From the NCBI GenBank assembly GCA_002412625.1, contig DHVK01000036.1:79354-143353 (forward strand): a stretch of DNA of 64,000 nt. The letters are read 5' to 3'. The DNA comes from Cloacimonetes bacterium UBA5210. GTDB taxonomy: Bacteria > Cloacimonadota > Cloacimonadia > Cloacimonadales > Cloacimonadaceae. The notes beneath the pieces are model-generated. The model saw only the letters and a list, made by a program, of their open reading frames with translations, was not told where the DNA came from and did no database searches. The translations under genes and the position numbers were made by a program. Shown one piece after another: positions 32,933 to 41,629 of this stretch (within the stretch, counting starts at the first letter, position 1; each line of letters begins with the position of its first letter).

Positions 32933-35626
32933 ATGTCCAGATATATCTTTCTGCTGCTGCTCTGCCTGCTATCCACCGCTTTGATCGCTCAGCCCGTGCT
33001 AAGCTGTTACGACATCCAATATACCATGTAGCTGGACGGCATCTCGCCCTATCTGGATCAGGTAGTCACGGTGCAGGGCATCGTTACCGGGATTGGCTTC
33101 AACAATGGCAGATACTTCATCGGAGACGAATCCGGCGGCCCCTGGAGCGGATTGTATATCTACAATATCACCAATCAGCCGAGTTTGGGGGATTTTGTCC
33201 GTCTGACCGGAACTGTCACCGAATACTACGATTTTACCGAAATCACCTCGGTTTCTGCCTTTCAGGTGCTGAGCCAAAACAATCCCCTGCCTCCGGCCTC
33301 TGTCATCGACACCGCGACCCTGTCCTCATTCGCTACGGCCGAAGCCTGGGAGAGCGTATTGGTGGAAGTGCAAAACGTGAGCGTCACCCAAAACCCAAAT
33401 GTCTATCAGGAGTTCTACGTGAGCGACGGCAGCGGTGAATGCCAGATCGACAACGGCTTTTTCAGTGGCAGCCACACCTGGCAAAACATCCAAAATGGAA
33501 CGGTCTTCACTTCCATCACCGGGATTGTGGACTATGCTTTTTCCACCTATTGCATCAATCCCCGCTCTTTGACCGACATGGTCATGGATGGCGCGGCAGT
33601 GTCCTTGCACCTGCCCCATCTCACCACCGCCGTGGATGCCGTGGTATCCGTCCCTCTGGATGCCCACAACCTCGTTGCCACCCAGGGCTACCGGAGCTAT
33701 TCCTTCGATCTCTATTACGACCCCGCGATTCTGCAATATCAGAATGTGAGCAGCGCAGGAACCCTTTCACAGACCGGAACGGTAAACGTAAATAGCAATC
33801 CCGGAAATCTGAACATCAGCTATCAGAGCGAGTTCGCTTTGCACGGAACCGGCACTCTGCTGAACTTCAGCTTCTTCGCGCTCAGCACCGGACGAACGGA
33901 TCTGAACCTAAACAGCGCTTTCTTCGCCGCAGATCCGATCGAACACATCATAAACGGATCTGTTACCGTGAATGGCAATTACAACACTCTGGGCGATACC
34001 TTGACCGTGATCCAGCGCCCGATCCTGAACATCCCTGCCATCCATATTCCCGGTGAGACTATGACGATTACCTGTCTTGCTCCGCAAAGCACCACAGGCT
34101 TCAATGCCTGGCTGCGACACAACAACAAGCGCGTAAGCCTCGCTCTGCAATCTTCCACCTGGCTCACAAATCCCAATCGCTGGGAATTGCAAGTAACTAT
34201 CCCCCAAGTGGCAGTTTTCGAACTCTATGACCTGGAAGTGAATGCCGCCGGCGGGATTCATGATATCACGCGCAACGCGGTGCAGGTGCTCCCTTCCCGC
34301 AAAAATAACTACTATTTTGTCCAAATTACCGATCTGCACCTGCCAAACCGGCTTTACTATCCCAATCCGGGTTATGACACGGATTCCACCTCGGTCGTGG
34401 ATTTCAGGGCAGTGATGGATGACATCAACCTCATTCGGCCGGAATTTGTGCTGCTGACCGGGGACCTGATCAACGAAGGCGAATTGGAAAATTTCAGCAA
34501 CCAATTTTGGTATGGATGGACTCAGAGAGTGTTATCTGAACTGGAAGTTCCGGTATATGTGACTTCCGGCAACCATGACATCGGAGGCTGGAACGCCACC
34601 CCGCCGCCTTCAGGCTCGTCCCGCCGTAACTGGTGGCGCTATTTTGGCTGGTCCTGGCTGGATAACACCGATGTCAACTGGCCTTATCATACCCAGGACT
34701 ATCATTTTACCTACAACAACACCCTGTATGTGGGCTTGGAAGCGTATAACAATTATGACAACTTCCGCAGCTATATCTATGGCTCGGATAGCTTTACCAA
34801 TAAGCAGCTGAGCTGGCTAAACAGCACCTTGGCAGCCTATCCGGAGCATCAAAAAGTGCTGTTTCATCATTACGACTTTCAGGGACAGCTTTCGCTGGGT
34901 TCTTTGGGAGTGGACATGGCGCTCCTCGGGCATACTCATTCCAATAGCGGTTCGATTAGCTTTTACCCATTCAATCTTTCTACCCGCAGCGTTTGTGACG
35001 GCAACCGGGCATATCGGGTGGTGAGAGTCTCCGAAAACAGTTTTGCGCCGTTGAACACCATATATGCCGGCTCAAACGGTGCCAACATCAATATTAGCTA
35101 TCTGCCTGCCAACAATGCCACCGCGGACAGCGTGATGGCAGTTGTGCGAAATAATCAGCCCGTGGCGTTTGAAAACGCTCTGGTGAAATTCAAAATGCCC
35201 TCCGGAAACACCGGTTACGAAGTGGTTGGCGGTGTGCTGGAACAGGTGGATCGCTTTGGAGAGCACAACGTGTGCTATGTGCGAGTGAACCTTACTACTT
35301 ACTCGACGCAGAATGTAAGCATCTCGGCAACCGGGGTTTCCAATCAGGATGCCACCTTGATCCCGAGCCCCATGCAGATAAACGGCATCCACCCCAATCC
35401 CCTGCGCGGCAATGGCAAACTGGAGCTTTACTGCGATCAAGCCCTGCGCAAAGTAAGCTTGGAACTCTTTAATCTGAAGGGGCAAAAGGTGCAGGATTTG
35501 GAGTATTATAACCTCGTGCAGGGCAACAACGACCTGCCTCTGATGACAGATTTGCGCAGTGGGATCTACTTTGTAAAGATCAAAGATATCCCCGGCAAGG
35601 CGTATAAACTGGTTATTATGAAGTAA
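32933..35626 (+). CDS. Secreted metallophosphoesterase with sorting domain, interrupted by in-frame TAG
   Basis: GGAGA at 32924-32928 leads into ATG 32933 and a signal peptide (MSRYIFLLLLCLLSTALIA). After 32 codons an in-frame TAG (33029-33031) interrupts the frame, which is then open for 865 codons; the next start, GTG 33071, has no ribosome binding site and no signal. Beyond the stop come an OB-fold-like domain (GIVTGIGFNNGRYFIGDE), a cohesin-like beta domain, a calcineurin-type phosphoesterase (TDLHLP, LLTGDLINEGE, TSGNHDIGG, LFHHYDF, LGHTHSN; metal ligands complete) and a type IX-like sorting domain (HPNPLRGNGK to GIYFVKIKD). Either a recent nonsense mutation, a read-through site or a sequence error. 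TAG is used as a normal stop elsewhere here. Confidence 0.8.
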
Positions 35627-35650
35627 ATCTGTGTTTTGCCAAGCATCTTC

Positions 35651-35678
35651 AGGCGGTCTCCATGCCGCCTTTTCTTTT
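35651..35678 (+). terminator. Intrinsic terminator of the metallophosphoesterase gene
   Basis: AGGCGG (35651-35656) pairs with CCGCCT (35665-35670) around TCTCCATG, followed by TTTTCTTTT. It begins 25 nt after the stop codon, the expected place for rho-independent termination. Confidence 0.8.
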
Positions 35679-36110
35679 GCGGCAATCACGCGAGAGCCCC
35701 GAAGGATTCACAAAGCCGTTCCCGGGCAGAGATCAAGGCGTTTTGAAGCTATGAACACAGCACTATCTGGCCTTGAACTCAGCTTGATCAGGACGCGATT
35801 ATACATGGCAGCAATCGGTATATAGCAGGGCAAGCACATACGGCACAGCTGGCTGCTTTCGGCGAAGCCTATTAAGGCTGCAAAGCATAGATTACGATGG
35901 CAGTTTTGCTTATCACGGGTCCATCTCAATGAAGATAACTATGATAAGACCGTTGAATAATCGGGGCATGGGGCGGAGCCCCAACATTAAGGGTGGTGGG
36001 TGAGTATAGACGGTTTTATTGGATCGCTTAGAATTACTGATACAGCGCTGACACAGTTTAATAAAAACACGTGCAGCGCTCTTATGATCCAGATCAACCC
36101 CCTGACCCGC

Positions 36111-36175
36111 CTCATATGGTCTTCCCGAAGACTTCTCATGCCCCGTTCGGGAACTCTTCGGGAGGCGTATGCGAG
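36111..36175. ncRNA. Possible structured RNA or cruciform
   Basis: The 21-nt arms 36111-36131 (ending TTCCCGAAGA) and 36155-36175 (beginning TCTTCGGGAGG) match at 15 of 21 positions, with two more as potential G-U pairs. Inside lies a second stem, CCCG-TT-CGGG (36142-36151). The nested design suggests a folded RNA, but there is no promoter or terminator that clearly bounds it. Confidence 0.3.
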
Positions 36176-36362
36176 CTTTTCAGGAAGCAGGCGCTCAAGC
36201 AATGACCTGTAACTCGCAAGGGGAACCATGCTTGTTAGGACAGAGAGAACACGGGTTTCGAAGGGTTGCTCTGAATTGTATTGCAAGGGCTGCAGCTTAC
36301 AAGTCATTTGAAGATTTTACACGGTCTCTTCAGCGTCACGGGCAGTAAATATGCGAAAATTC

Positions 36363-36390
36363 TTGACACAAAGCCCAGCTATATTTACAT
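36363..36390 (+). promoter_or_regulatory. Candidate tRNA-Lys promoter
   Basis: TTGACA (36363-36368) is an exact -35 box; TTACAT at 36385-36390, 16 nt later, is a weak -10. The spacing puts transcription start a few bases before the tRNA at 36405. Confidence 0.4.
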
Positions 36391-36404
36391 GACATACACA
36401 GTGT

Positions 36405-36480
36405 GCATCTTTAGCTCAGTTGGTAGAGCAACTGACTCTTAATCAGTGGGTCCGGGGTTCGAATCCCCGAAGGTGTACCA
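36405..36480 (+). tRNA. tRNA-Lys (anticodon CTT)
   Basis: A 76-nt cloverleaf: acceptor GCATCTT pairs with AAGGTGT (two G-U pairs), D-arm GCTC-AGTTGGTA-GAGC, anticodon stem ACTGA/TCAGT with loop CTCTTAA (anticodon CTT), a 5-nt variable loop, and T-arm CGGGG-TTCGAAT-CCCCG. The discriminator is A and the 3' CCA is encoded. It reads AAG codons. It stands alone, followed within 6 nt by a terminator hairpin. Confidence 0.97.
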
Positions 36481-36485
36481 CATTT

Positions 36486-36533
36486 TGCGGTTTGTCCGCT
36501 GTCTTTAGGACAACGCGAGCAAACCGCATTTTT
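36486..36533 (+). terminator. Terminator after tRNA-Lys
   Basis: TGCGGTTTG (36486-36494) pairs with CAAACCGCA (36520-36528), immediately followed by TTTTT. The loop holds a second small stem (TTGTCC/GGACAA). A 9-bp stem plus T-run just behind the tRNA is a typical intrinsic terminator. Confidence 0.85.
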
Positions 36534-36622
36534 CATTATAGAAGCAAGAGCTTCAAGCCTACAACGCGGTAATTTGCCCTTTGCTCCGCTATATAAATGT
36601 GCTAAAGCGCGGCTCCTTTGTG

Positions 36623-36647
36623 ACCGGCTTTAGCTGCCGGTTTTTTT
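36623..36647 (+). terminator. Terminator-like hairpin in the metK leader region
   Basis: ACCGGC (36623-36628) pairs with GCCGGT (36636-36641), followed by seven Ts. It lies 50 nt upstream of metK and 90 nt after another terminator, so it either ends a short transcript or acts as an attenuator of metK. A SAM-riboswitch core was not recognised in front of it. Confidence 0.7.
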
Positions 36648-36696
36648 GTGTCCGGGAAAATGGGTAACCAAGAGATAAAAAACAAGGAGAATATAA

Positions 36697-37857
36697 ATGA
36701 CAGCATTACACGCAAAACCCTCGGGCACCAAGAGTGGATATATCTTCACTTCCGAATCCGTATCCGAAGGGCATCCGGACAAAGTGTGTGACCAGATCTC
36801 GGACGCCATTTTGGATGCCTATCTTGCGCAAGAACCCTATAGCCGGGTAGCTTGCGAAACCCTCTGTACTCAGGACAAAGTAATCTTGAGCGGAGAGATA
36901 ACTTCCTCAAAAAACATCGATGTAGAACCCATTGTCCGCGATGTGATCCGCAAGATCGGCTACACAAACCCTGATAAGGGCTTTGATTATAACTGCGAGA
37001 TCATCAACCTCTTGCACGAGCAGGAAGGCGATCTGGCGCGCAATCAGGGAGCCGGAGACCAGGGGCTGATGTTTGGCTATGCCTGCAAACAGACCAAATC
37101 CCTGATGCCGATTCCGATCGAAATGGCGCACCAGTTATTGGTAAACTTAGCCGCAGCCCGCAAGCAAGGGACCATTCCTTGCCTGTTGCCGGATGCCAAA
37201 AGCCAGGTGAGTTTCCGCTATGAAGGGCGCAAACCCAAAGAGCTGGAAACATTGGTGATATCCACTCACCATCAGGCGATTTGCGAACTGGAATTTGAAG
37301 AGCTGAAACAGGCTATCACCGAAAAAATCGTGTATCCCACAATCGCCGAAATGGAAAATGAAGTGCATTTTGATGCCGGGCATTTGAAAGTAATGATCAA
37401 TCCTCTGGGGCGTTGGCACGATGGCGGACCCGCGGCGGATACCGGGCTCACCGGGCGCAAGATTATCGTGGATACCTATGGCGGTTGGGCACAGCATGGC
37501 GGCGGAGCTTTCAGCGGAAAAGATGCTACTAAAGTGGATCGCAGTGCTGCCTATATGGCACGCCATGTAGCCAAGAGCATCGTGGGCAACGGGCTCGCGG
37601 ATGAATGCCTGATCCAGTTTAGTTTTGTGATTGGCGACGCGGCTCCGGTGAGCGTGATGGTGGAAACCTTTGGCAGTGGGAAATTGGCGGATAAAGAGAT
37701 TGAAGCTATCATTATGCGCGAATTTGACTTGACAGTAATGGGAATCATCGAATATCTTGACCTTCGGACACCGATCTACCTGCCCACCGCAAGCTACGGA
37801 CACTTTGGCTTGAATACCAAAGATTACAGTTGGGAGAAGATCAAAAAACTCGTTTAG
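36697..37857 (+). CDS. metK: S-adenosylmethionine synthetase
   Basis: 386 residues, standard length. Signature motifs are SVSEGHPDKVCDQISDAILD (ATP/methionine), GAGDQGLMFGYA, TGLTGRKIIVDTYGG, and GGGAFSGKDATKVDRSAAY (P-loop-like triphosphate site). It makes SAM from ATP and methionine, releasing phosphate and PPi, in the cytoplasm. AAGGAG at 36683-36688 is the ribosome binding site. It begins an operon-like run: kdsA starts 8 nt after its stop. A terminator-like hairpin in its leader suggests attenuation. Confidence 0.97.
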   Translation: MTALHAKPSGTKSGYIFTSESVSEGHPDKVCDQISDAILDAYLAQEPYSRVACETLCTQDKVILSGEITSSKNIDVEPIVRDVIRKIGYTNPDKGFDYNCEIINLLHEQEGDLARNQGAGDQGLMFGYACKQTKSLMPIPIEMAHQLLVNLAAARKQGTIPCLLPDAKSQVSFRYEGRKPKELETLVISTHHQAICELEFEELKQAITEKIVYPTIAEMENEVHFDAGHLKVMINPLGRWHDGGPAADTGLTGRKIIVDTYGGWAQHGGGAFSGKDATKVDRSAAYMARHVAKSIVGNGLADECLIQFSFVIGDAAPVSVMVETFGSGKLADKEIEAIIMREFDLTVMGIIEYLDLRTPIYLPTASYGHFGLNTKDYSWEKIKKLV

Positions 37858-37865
37858 GAAGGTTC

Positions 37866-38672
37866 ATGAGCCTATATAACAGCCTGACATCGGCCAGCCC
37901 ATTCTTTCTGCTTGCCGGTCCCTGTGTGATCGAAAGCGAAAGCGTGATGCTGAAAAGCGCGGAATTCCTGGTGCGGCTTTGCGAAAAGCTGGAGCTGCCC
38001 TTGGTATTCAAATCCTCGTTCAAAAAGGCCAACCGCAGTAGCGGGAATTCCTATAGCGGACCGGGCATGGATGACGGACTGAAGCTGTTGCAAAGAATAT
38101 CCCGGGATTTCCAAGTGCCGGTACTCAGCGATGTGCACGAAGTCTGCGAAATCCCCGCGGTGGCAGAAGTGTGCGAGATTCTGCAGATTCCCGCCTTTCT
38201 GAGCCGACAGACGGATTTGATCCGGGCAGCGGCACAGAGCGGAAAAATCGTGAACATCAAAAAGGGGCAGTTCATGGCTCCCGAGGATATGGCACCAGCT
38301 GCCGCCAAAGCCGCCGAAACCGGAAACTCCAAGATCCTTTTGACGGAGCGGGGTACCAGCTTTGGCTATCACAACCTGGTCGTGGATTTCAGGGGTTTTG
38401 GCATCATGCAAAGCATGGGTTATCCGGTGGTTTATGACCTCACGCACTCCTTGCAACGCCCGTCCAGCGGAGTAAGTACCGGCGGAAATCCGGAGTTTGC
38501 CCCGCTGATGGCAAAAGCGGCGATGGCGACGGGGATGGTGCGGGGTATGTTCATCGAATGCCATCCCGAGCCGGACAAAGCGCTCAGTGATGCCGCCACA
38601 ATGCTTCCTCTTGATAGCATGGAAGCTCTGTTGAAGGCCTGTATAAACATCTGTCAAGCAGGAGGCAAATAA
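37866..38672 (+). CDS. kdsA: 3-deoxy-8-phosphooctulonate (Kdo8P) synthase
   Basis: 268 residues from ATG 37866 (AGGAAGG just upstream). It condenses arabinose 5-phosphate with PEP to Kdo 8-phosphate, the precursor of the lipopolysaccharide inner-core sugar. FLLAGPCVIESES carries the Cys that marks metal-dependent enzymes (Asn in the metal-independent E. coli type). FKSSFKKANRSS, SDVHE, FLSRQTDL, NIKKGQFMAPEDM and GNPEFAPLMAKAA are the expected motifs. It overlaps kdsC by 1 nt, giving synthase-phosphatase coupling. Confidence 0.95.
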   Translation: MSLYNSLTSASPFFLLAGPCVIESESVMLKSAEFLVRLCEKLELPLVFKSSFKKANRSSGNSYSGPGMDDGLKLLQRISRDFQVPVLSDVHEVCEIPAVAEVCEILQIPAFLSRQTDLIRAAAQSGKIVNIKKGQFMAPEDMAPAAAKAAETGNSKILLTERGTSFGYHNLVVDFRGFGIMQSMGYPVVYDLTHSLQRPSSGVSTGGNPEFAPLMAKAAMATGMVRGMFIECHPEPDKALSDAATMLPLDSMEALLKACINICQAGGK

Positions 38673-39229
38673 TGGTAAACTGCTTAATTCGCCCCAATAA
38701 AAGACCGGTGGCCTGGAGCGAAATCCGGCTTCTGGTGCTGGATTGTGATGGCGTTTTGACCAACGGGAAGATCATCTATGGCAACGATGGCCAGGATCTC
38801 AAGCAATTTCACTCTTCAGACGGGATGGGGATGATGCTGTTGAGCCATTCCACCGTCGAGGTGGCGGTGATCAGCGGAAGAAGCTCGCAGGCGCTCACCA
38901 AACGCTGTGAAGATCTGAGCATCAAGATTCTCTTCCAGGGCGTAAGCAATAAATTGGAGACTCTGACCAAAATTGTGGAAGAGCACGATTTGACCTTTGA
39001 TAATGTGATCTATATGGGGGACGACTGGAACGACATCCCCTGCATGCGCAAAGCGGCGCTTTCGGTTACTCCCGCTAATGCCTGGACCGAGATCAAAAAG
39101 GTGGCTGATATGGTTACCGAACACAGTGGTGGCGAAGGGGCAGTGCGCGAATTGGTGAATTATATCCTCCAAAAAAAAGGGCATTACGAGCGCGCCATCA
39201 ACAGCTATCTGGAAAGCGTCGGTTGCTGA
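38672..39229 (+). CDS. kdsC: Kdo8P phosphatase (HAD family)
   Basis: 185 residues of C0-type HAD fold without a cap domain, as expected for a tetrameric KdsC. LVLDCDGVLTNG has the nucleophile Asp24 and acid Asp26; AVISGRSS is motif II; YMGDDWNDIPCM is motif IV with the Mg-binding Asp residues. It removes phosphate from Kdo8P to give Kdo. Its place between kdsA and the lpt genes is the common order in Gram-negative bacteria. The protein has an 18-residue N-terminal extension before the first strand. Confidence 0.93.
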   Translation: MVNCLIRPNKRPVAWSEIRLLVLDCDGVLTNGKIIYGNDGQDLKQFHSSDGMGMMLLSHSTVEVAVISGRSSQALTKRCEDLSIKILFQGVSNKLETLTKIVEEHDLTFDNVIYMGDDWNDIPCMRKAALSVTPANAWTEIKKVADMVTEHSGGEGAVRELVNYILQKKGHYERAINSYLESVGC

Positions 39230-39233
39230 AGCG

Positions 39234-39794
39234 GTGAAGAGATTTCTTAAGTGTTTTGCCTTGCCGCTGGCAGTGCTTTCCATGCTGCTATTGACGGCGT
39301 GTTCACAAAGCAACCTGGATCAGGAATCCGGTGTGCTGGAGCAGGGCATTGCCGATGAGAATTCCACCGGAGTGAAGCTGGTTGAGTACAATAACGACCG
39401 GCTGGATTATATCATCGAAGCGGCGAGCATGGAACGCTTTACGCAGCGGCGGATGCTGTATGGCTATAGCGTTACCTTGAGTTCTTATGACAAGAACGGG
39501 CTGGTGAGCAGCGTGATCAAGGCGGATACCACAATTGTGGACGATGCCCGCAACGTGATCTTCGCCAATGGCAACGTGAGCTTCAAAACCCAGGAGGGAG
39601 AGATCCGGACGCAGAAGATGTTTTGGGAACGCAGCGTGGACGAGATTACCGTGCCTGTGGCGCTCACCCTGACCCGCGGCAACGACGTGCTGCGCGGGAA
39701 AAGCATGCGCACCAATACCAAACTGAGCTATGTGGAAATGGATGCCGTAGCCGCGGAAGGATATTTTGATGAAGAAACTTTTCTGGATTGGTAG
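39234..39794 (+). CDS. lptC: LPS export protein LptC
   Basis: 186 residues starting at GTG 39234. The N-terminus is a lipoprotein signal (LLLTAC, Cys23) rather than the usual LptC membrane anchor, as in several FCB bacteria. The body is a beta-jellyroll: YIIEAASMERF, VSSVIKADTTIVDDARN, VIFANGNVSFKTQEGEIR. LptC bridges the LptBFG transporter and the periplasmic LptA bridge in LPS transport. It overlaps lptA by 26 nt. No lptF/G is in the window. Confidence 0.85.
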   Translation: MKRFLKCFALPLAVLSMLLLTACSQSNLDQESGVLEQGIADENSTGVKLVEYNNDRLDYIIEAASMERFTQRRMLYGYSVTLSSYDKNGLVSSVIKADTTIVDDARNVIFANGNVSFKTQEGEIRTQKMFWERSVDEITVPVALTLTRGNDVLRGKSMRTNTKLSYVEMDAVAAEGYFDEETFLDW

Positions 39795-40851
39795 CCTGCT
39801 GCTATGGGCTGTCCTGCTTTGCGGGCAGCAGAGCGATCCTCAGAAATTTCGGCTGGTGCACGCCGACCGGCTCTATATGAGCAATCTTCCCACCGGGCAG
39901 ATCTTGGATTTGACGGGGAATGTGCACTTTTTCTATGGCGACACAGAGTTCAAAAGCCATCGGGCATTGATCCTGGACGCGCAAAAGATAGCCCGCCTGA
40001 GCGGAAACGTGGTGGTGCAAAACGACTCTCTGCATCTGGTGGCGGATTCTTTGGCCTATTACCGCATCCCTCAGGTACTGAATCTGGGCGGAAAAGTGCG
40101 GCTTACACAACGCACCAAGAGCGGATTTCAGCGGCAAATGGAAGGGGATCATGCCATCTATGACCAGGGCAAAGACACCTTCACGGTGTGGAGCAGGGTG
40201 AAGGCCTATGATCAGCAGGAAAACGCCAATGCCAAATGCGGTTATGCCTTTTGGGACCGTGCCGCGGGCTATGCGTATCTGATCGAAGAACCGGAAGTGG
40301 TGGCAGGAACTACAGATACCCTGAGCGTGAAAGCGGATAAAATGGAGTTTTTTGAGGAAGAGCGCAAGCTGATTGCCACCTTCAATGTGCGCACGAACAG
40401 CAGGGATTACCACGCCACCAGCGATTTCCTGATCTACTTTTCGGAAGAGGAAAAGGCTGTGTTTTTGGGAGAACCGAGGTTCGAGAACGAGTTTGCCACC
40501 GCCCAGGCCAGGGAATTCCAGCTGCTCTTTGATGAACGCAAACTGAAACAGGTGGTTCTGGTGGATTCCTGCCTGGTGAACTTTGCCACCGAAGAAGGGC
40601 TTCCCCGCACAAACTGGGTGCGCGCCAAAGACATCGTGCTGAATTTTACCGACGGCCAGATCTCAGATTTCAGCGCGGATGCGCAGGTTTCGTACTACTA
40701 CATGCAGGAAGAAGGAGAGCGGCAAGATTTTTTTATCAACTCCGCCAAAGGCGACAGACTGAAAGCTAAGTTTGGTGAAGACAACAAGCTAAAGCTGATG
40801 GATATGGGGGGCAACATCAAAGGCAGCTATAAATTCAAGAATGACTCTTGA
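39769..40851 (+). CDS. lptA: LptA/OstA-like periplasmic LPS-transport protein
   Basis: 360 residues from ATG 39769 (GGAAGG upstream), with a signal peptide ending near LLCGQQ. Two OstA/LptA jellyroll repeats are seen, one around LTGNVHFFYGDTEFKSHRA and LSGNVVVQNDSLHLVADS, the second around LSVKADKMEFFEEERKLIAT. It is twice the usual LptA length (about 180), so one chain could span more of the periplasm by itself. This resembles the FCB 'OstA-like' family. It should chaperone LPS between inner and outer membranes. Its last bases precede lptB by 31 nt. Confidence 0.83.
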   Translation: MKKLFWIGSLLLWAVLLCGQQSDPQKFRLVHADRLYMSNLPTGQILDLTGNVHFFYGDTEFKSHRALILDAQKIARLSGNVVVQNDSLHLVADSLAYYRIPQVLNLGGKVRLTQRTKSGFQRQMEGDHAIYDQGKDTFTVWSRVKAYDQQENANAKCGYAFWDRAAGYAYLIEEPEVVAGTTDTLSVKADKMEFFEEERKLIATFNVRTNSRDYHATSDFLIYFSEEEKAVFLGEPRFENEFATAQAREFQLLFDERKLKQVVLVDSCLVNFATEEGLPRTNWVRAKDIVLNFTDGQISDFSADAQVSYYYMQEEGERQDFFINSAKGDRLKAKFGEDNKLKLMDMGGNIKGSYKFKNDS

Positions 40852-40882
40852 CACAAACTTGCAATCAAATAGATTATCACTT

Positions 40883-41623
40883 ATGGAACTGAAAAAGATC
40901 ACAGCGCAAAATCTGGTGAAGATATACGGCAAGCGAACCGTGGTAAATGATCTCAGTCTGGAAATCAATCAGGGTGAGGTAGTTGGCATTCTGGGGCCAA
41001 ATGGCGCCGGGAAAACCACCACATTCTATATGATCATTGGGCTAGCCAAACCGAACAAAGGCAAAGTGTTGCTGAACGGCGCGGATATCACCCACAAGGC
41101 GATGTTCAAACGCGCCCGCATGGGTATGGGCTATCTGGCGCAAGCTCCCTCGATCTTTGCCAAGCTGAGCGTGGAAGACAACGTGATGGCGATTCTGGAG
41201 ACCCTGAAAATGCCCCGCAAAGAGCGCAAGCTCAAACTGGCAGAGGCATTGGAAGAGCTCAATCTGGCAAAACTGGCCAAACAGAAAGCATACACTCTTT
41301 CCGGCGGAGAGCGGCGTAAACTGGAAATCACCAGAGCCTTGGTCACAAACCCTGCTTTCATCTTCATGGATGAACCCTTTGCCGGGGTTGACCCCATCGC
41401 GGTGTCGGACATTCAGGATATCATCGGCAAGCTGCGGGAAAAGAACATCGGGGTGATGATTACCGACCACAATGTAATTGAGACTTTGAAAATCGTCAAC
41501 CGTGCTTATATTATCTACGAAGGCAAGATAATCGTATCCGGCTCTTCAAGGGAGCTGATCAACGATGAGAATGCCAAAAGATTGTATCTGGGAGAACGGT
41601 TCACTATGACTCCGTTTGGTTAA
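40883..41623 (+). CDS. lptB: LPS export ABC ATPase LptB
   Basis: 246 residues from ATG 40883, which aligns with the usual LptB start; an in-frame ATG at 40841 inside lptA is less likely. Walker A is GPNGAGKTTTF, the signature LSGGERRKLEITRAL (the RRK extension is typical of LptB), Walker B FIFMDEPFAGVDPIA, and the switch His in ITDHNV. It powers extraction of LPS from the inner membrane with LptFG. It is followed by rpoN after 6 nt, the lptB-rpoN order found in many Proteobacteria as well. Confidence 0.95.
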   Translation: MELKKITAQNLVKIYGKRTVVNDLSLEINQGEVVGILGPNGAGKTTTFYMIIGLAKPNKGKVLLNGADITHKAMFKRARMGMGYLAQAPSIFAKLSVEDNVMAILETLKMPRKERKLKLAEALEELNLAKLAKQKAYTLSGGERRKLEITRALVTNPAFIFMDEPFAGVDPIAVSDIQDIIGKLREKNIGVMITDHNVIETLKIVNRAYIIYEGKIIVSGSSRELINDENAKRLYLGERFTMTPFG

Positions 41624-41629
41624 GCGTTT

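Larger units (their letters stand above)
35627..36404. other. 778-bp structured non-coding gap before tRNA-Lys
   Basis: No gene is supported. Recognisable pieces are a terminator at 35651-35678, a GC-rich hairpin TGGGGC-GGA-GCCCCA at 35969-35983, and a larger inverted repeat at 36111-36175. A small RNA gene is possible. I looked for the conserved cores of RNase P RNA, tmRNA and SRP RNA and did not find them. Confidence 0.45.

Noticed and set aside
36534..36690. SAM riboswitch before metK
   Set aside because: There is a terminator hairpin, but none of the conserved SAM-I or SAM-II core sequences was recognised upstream of it.
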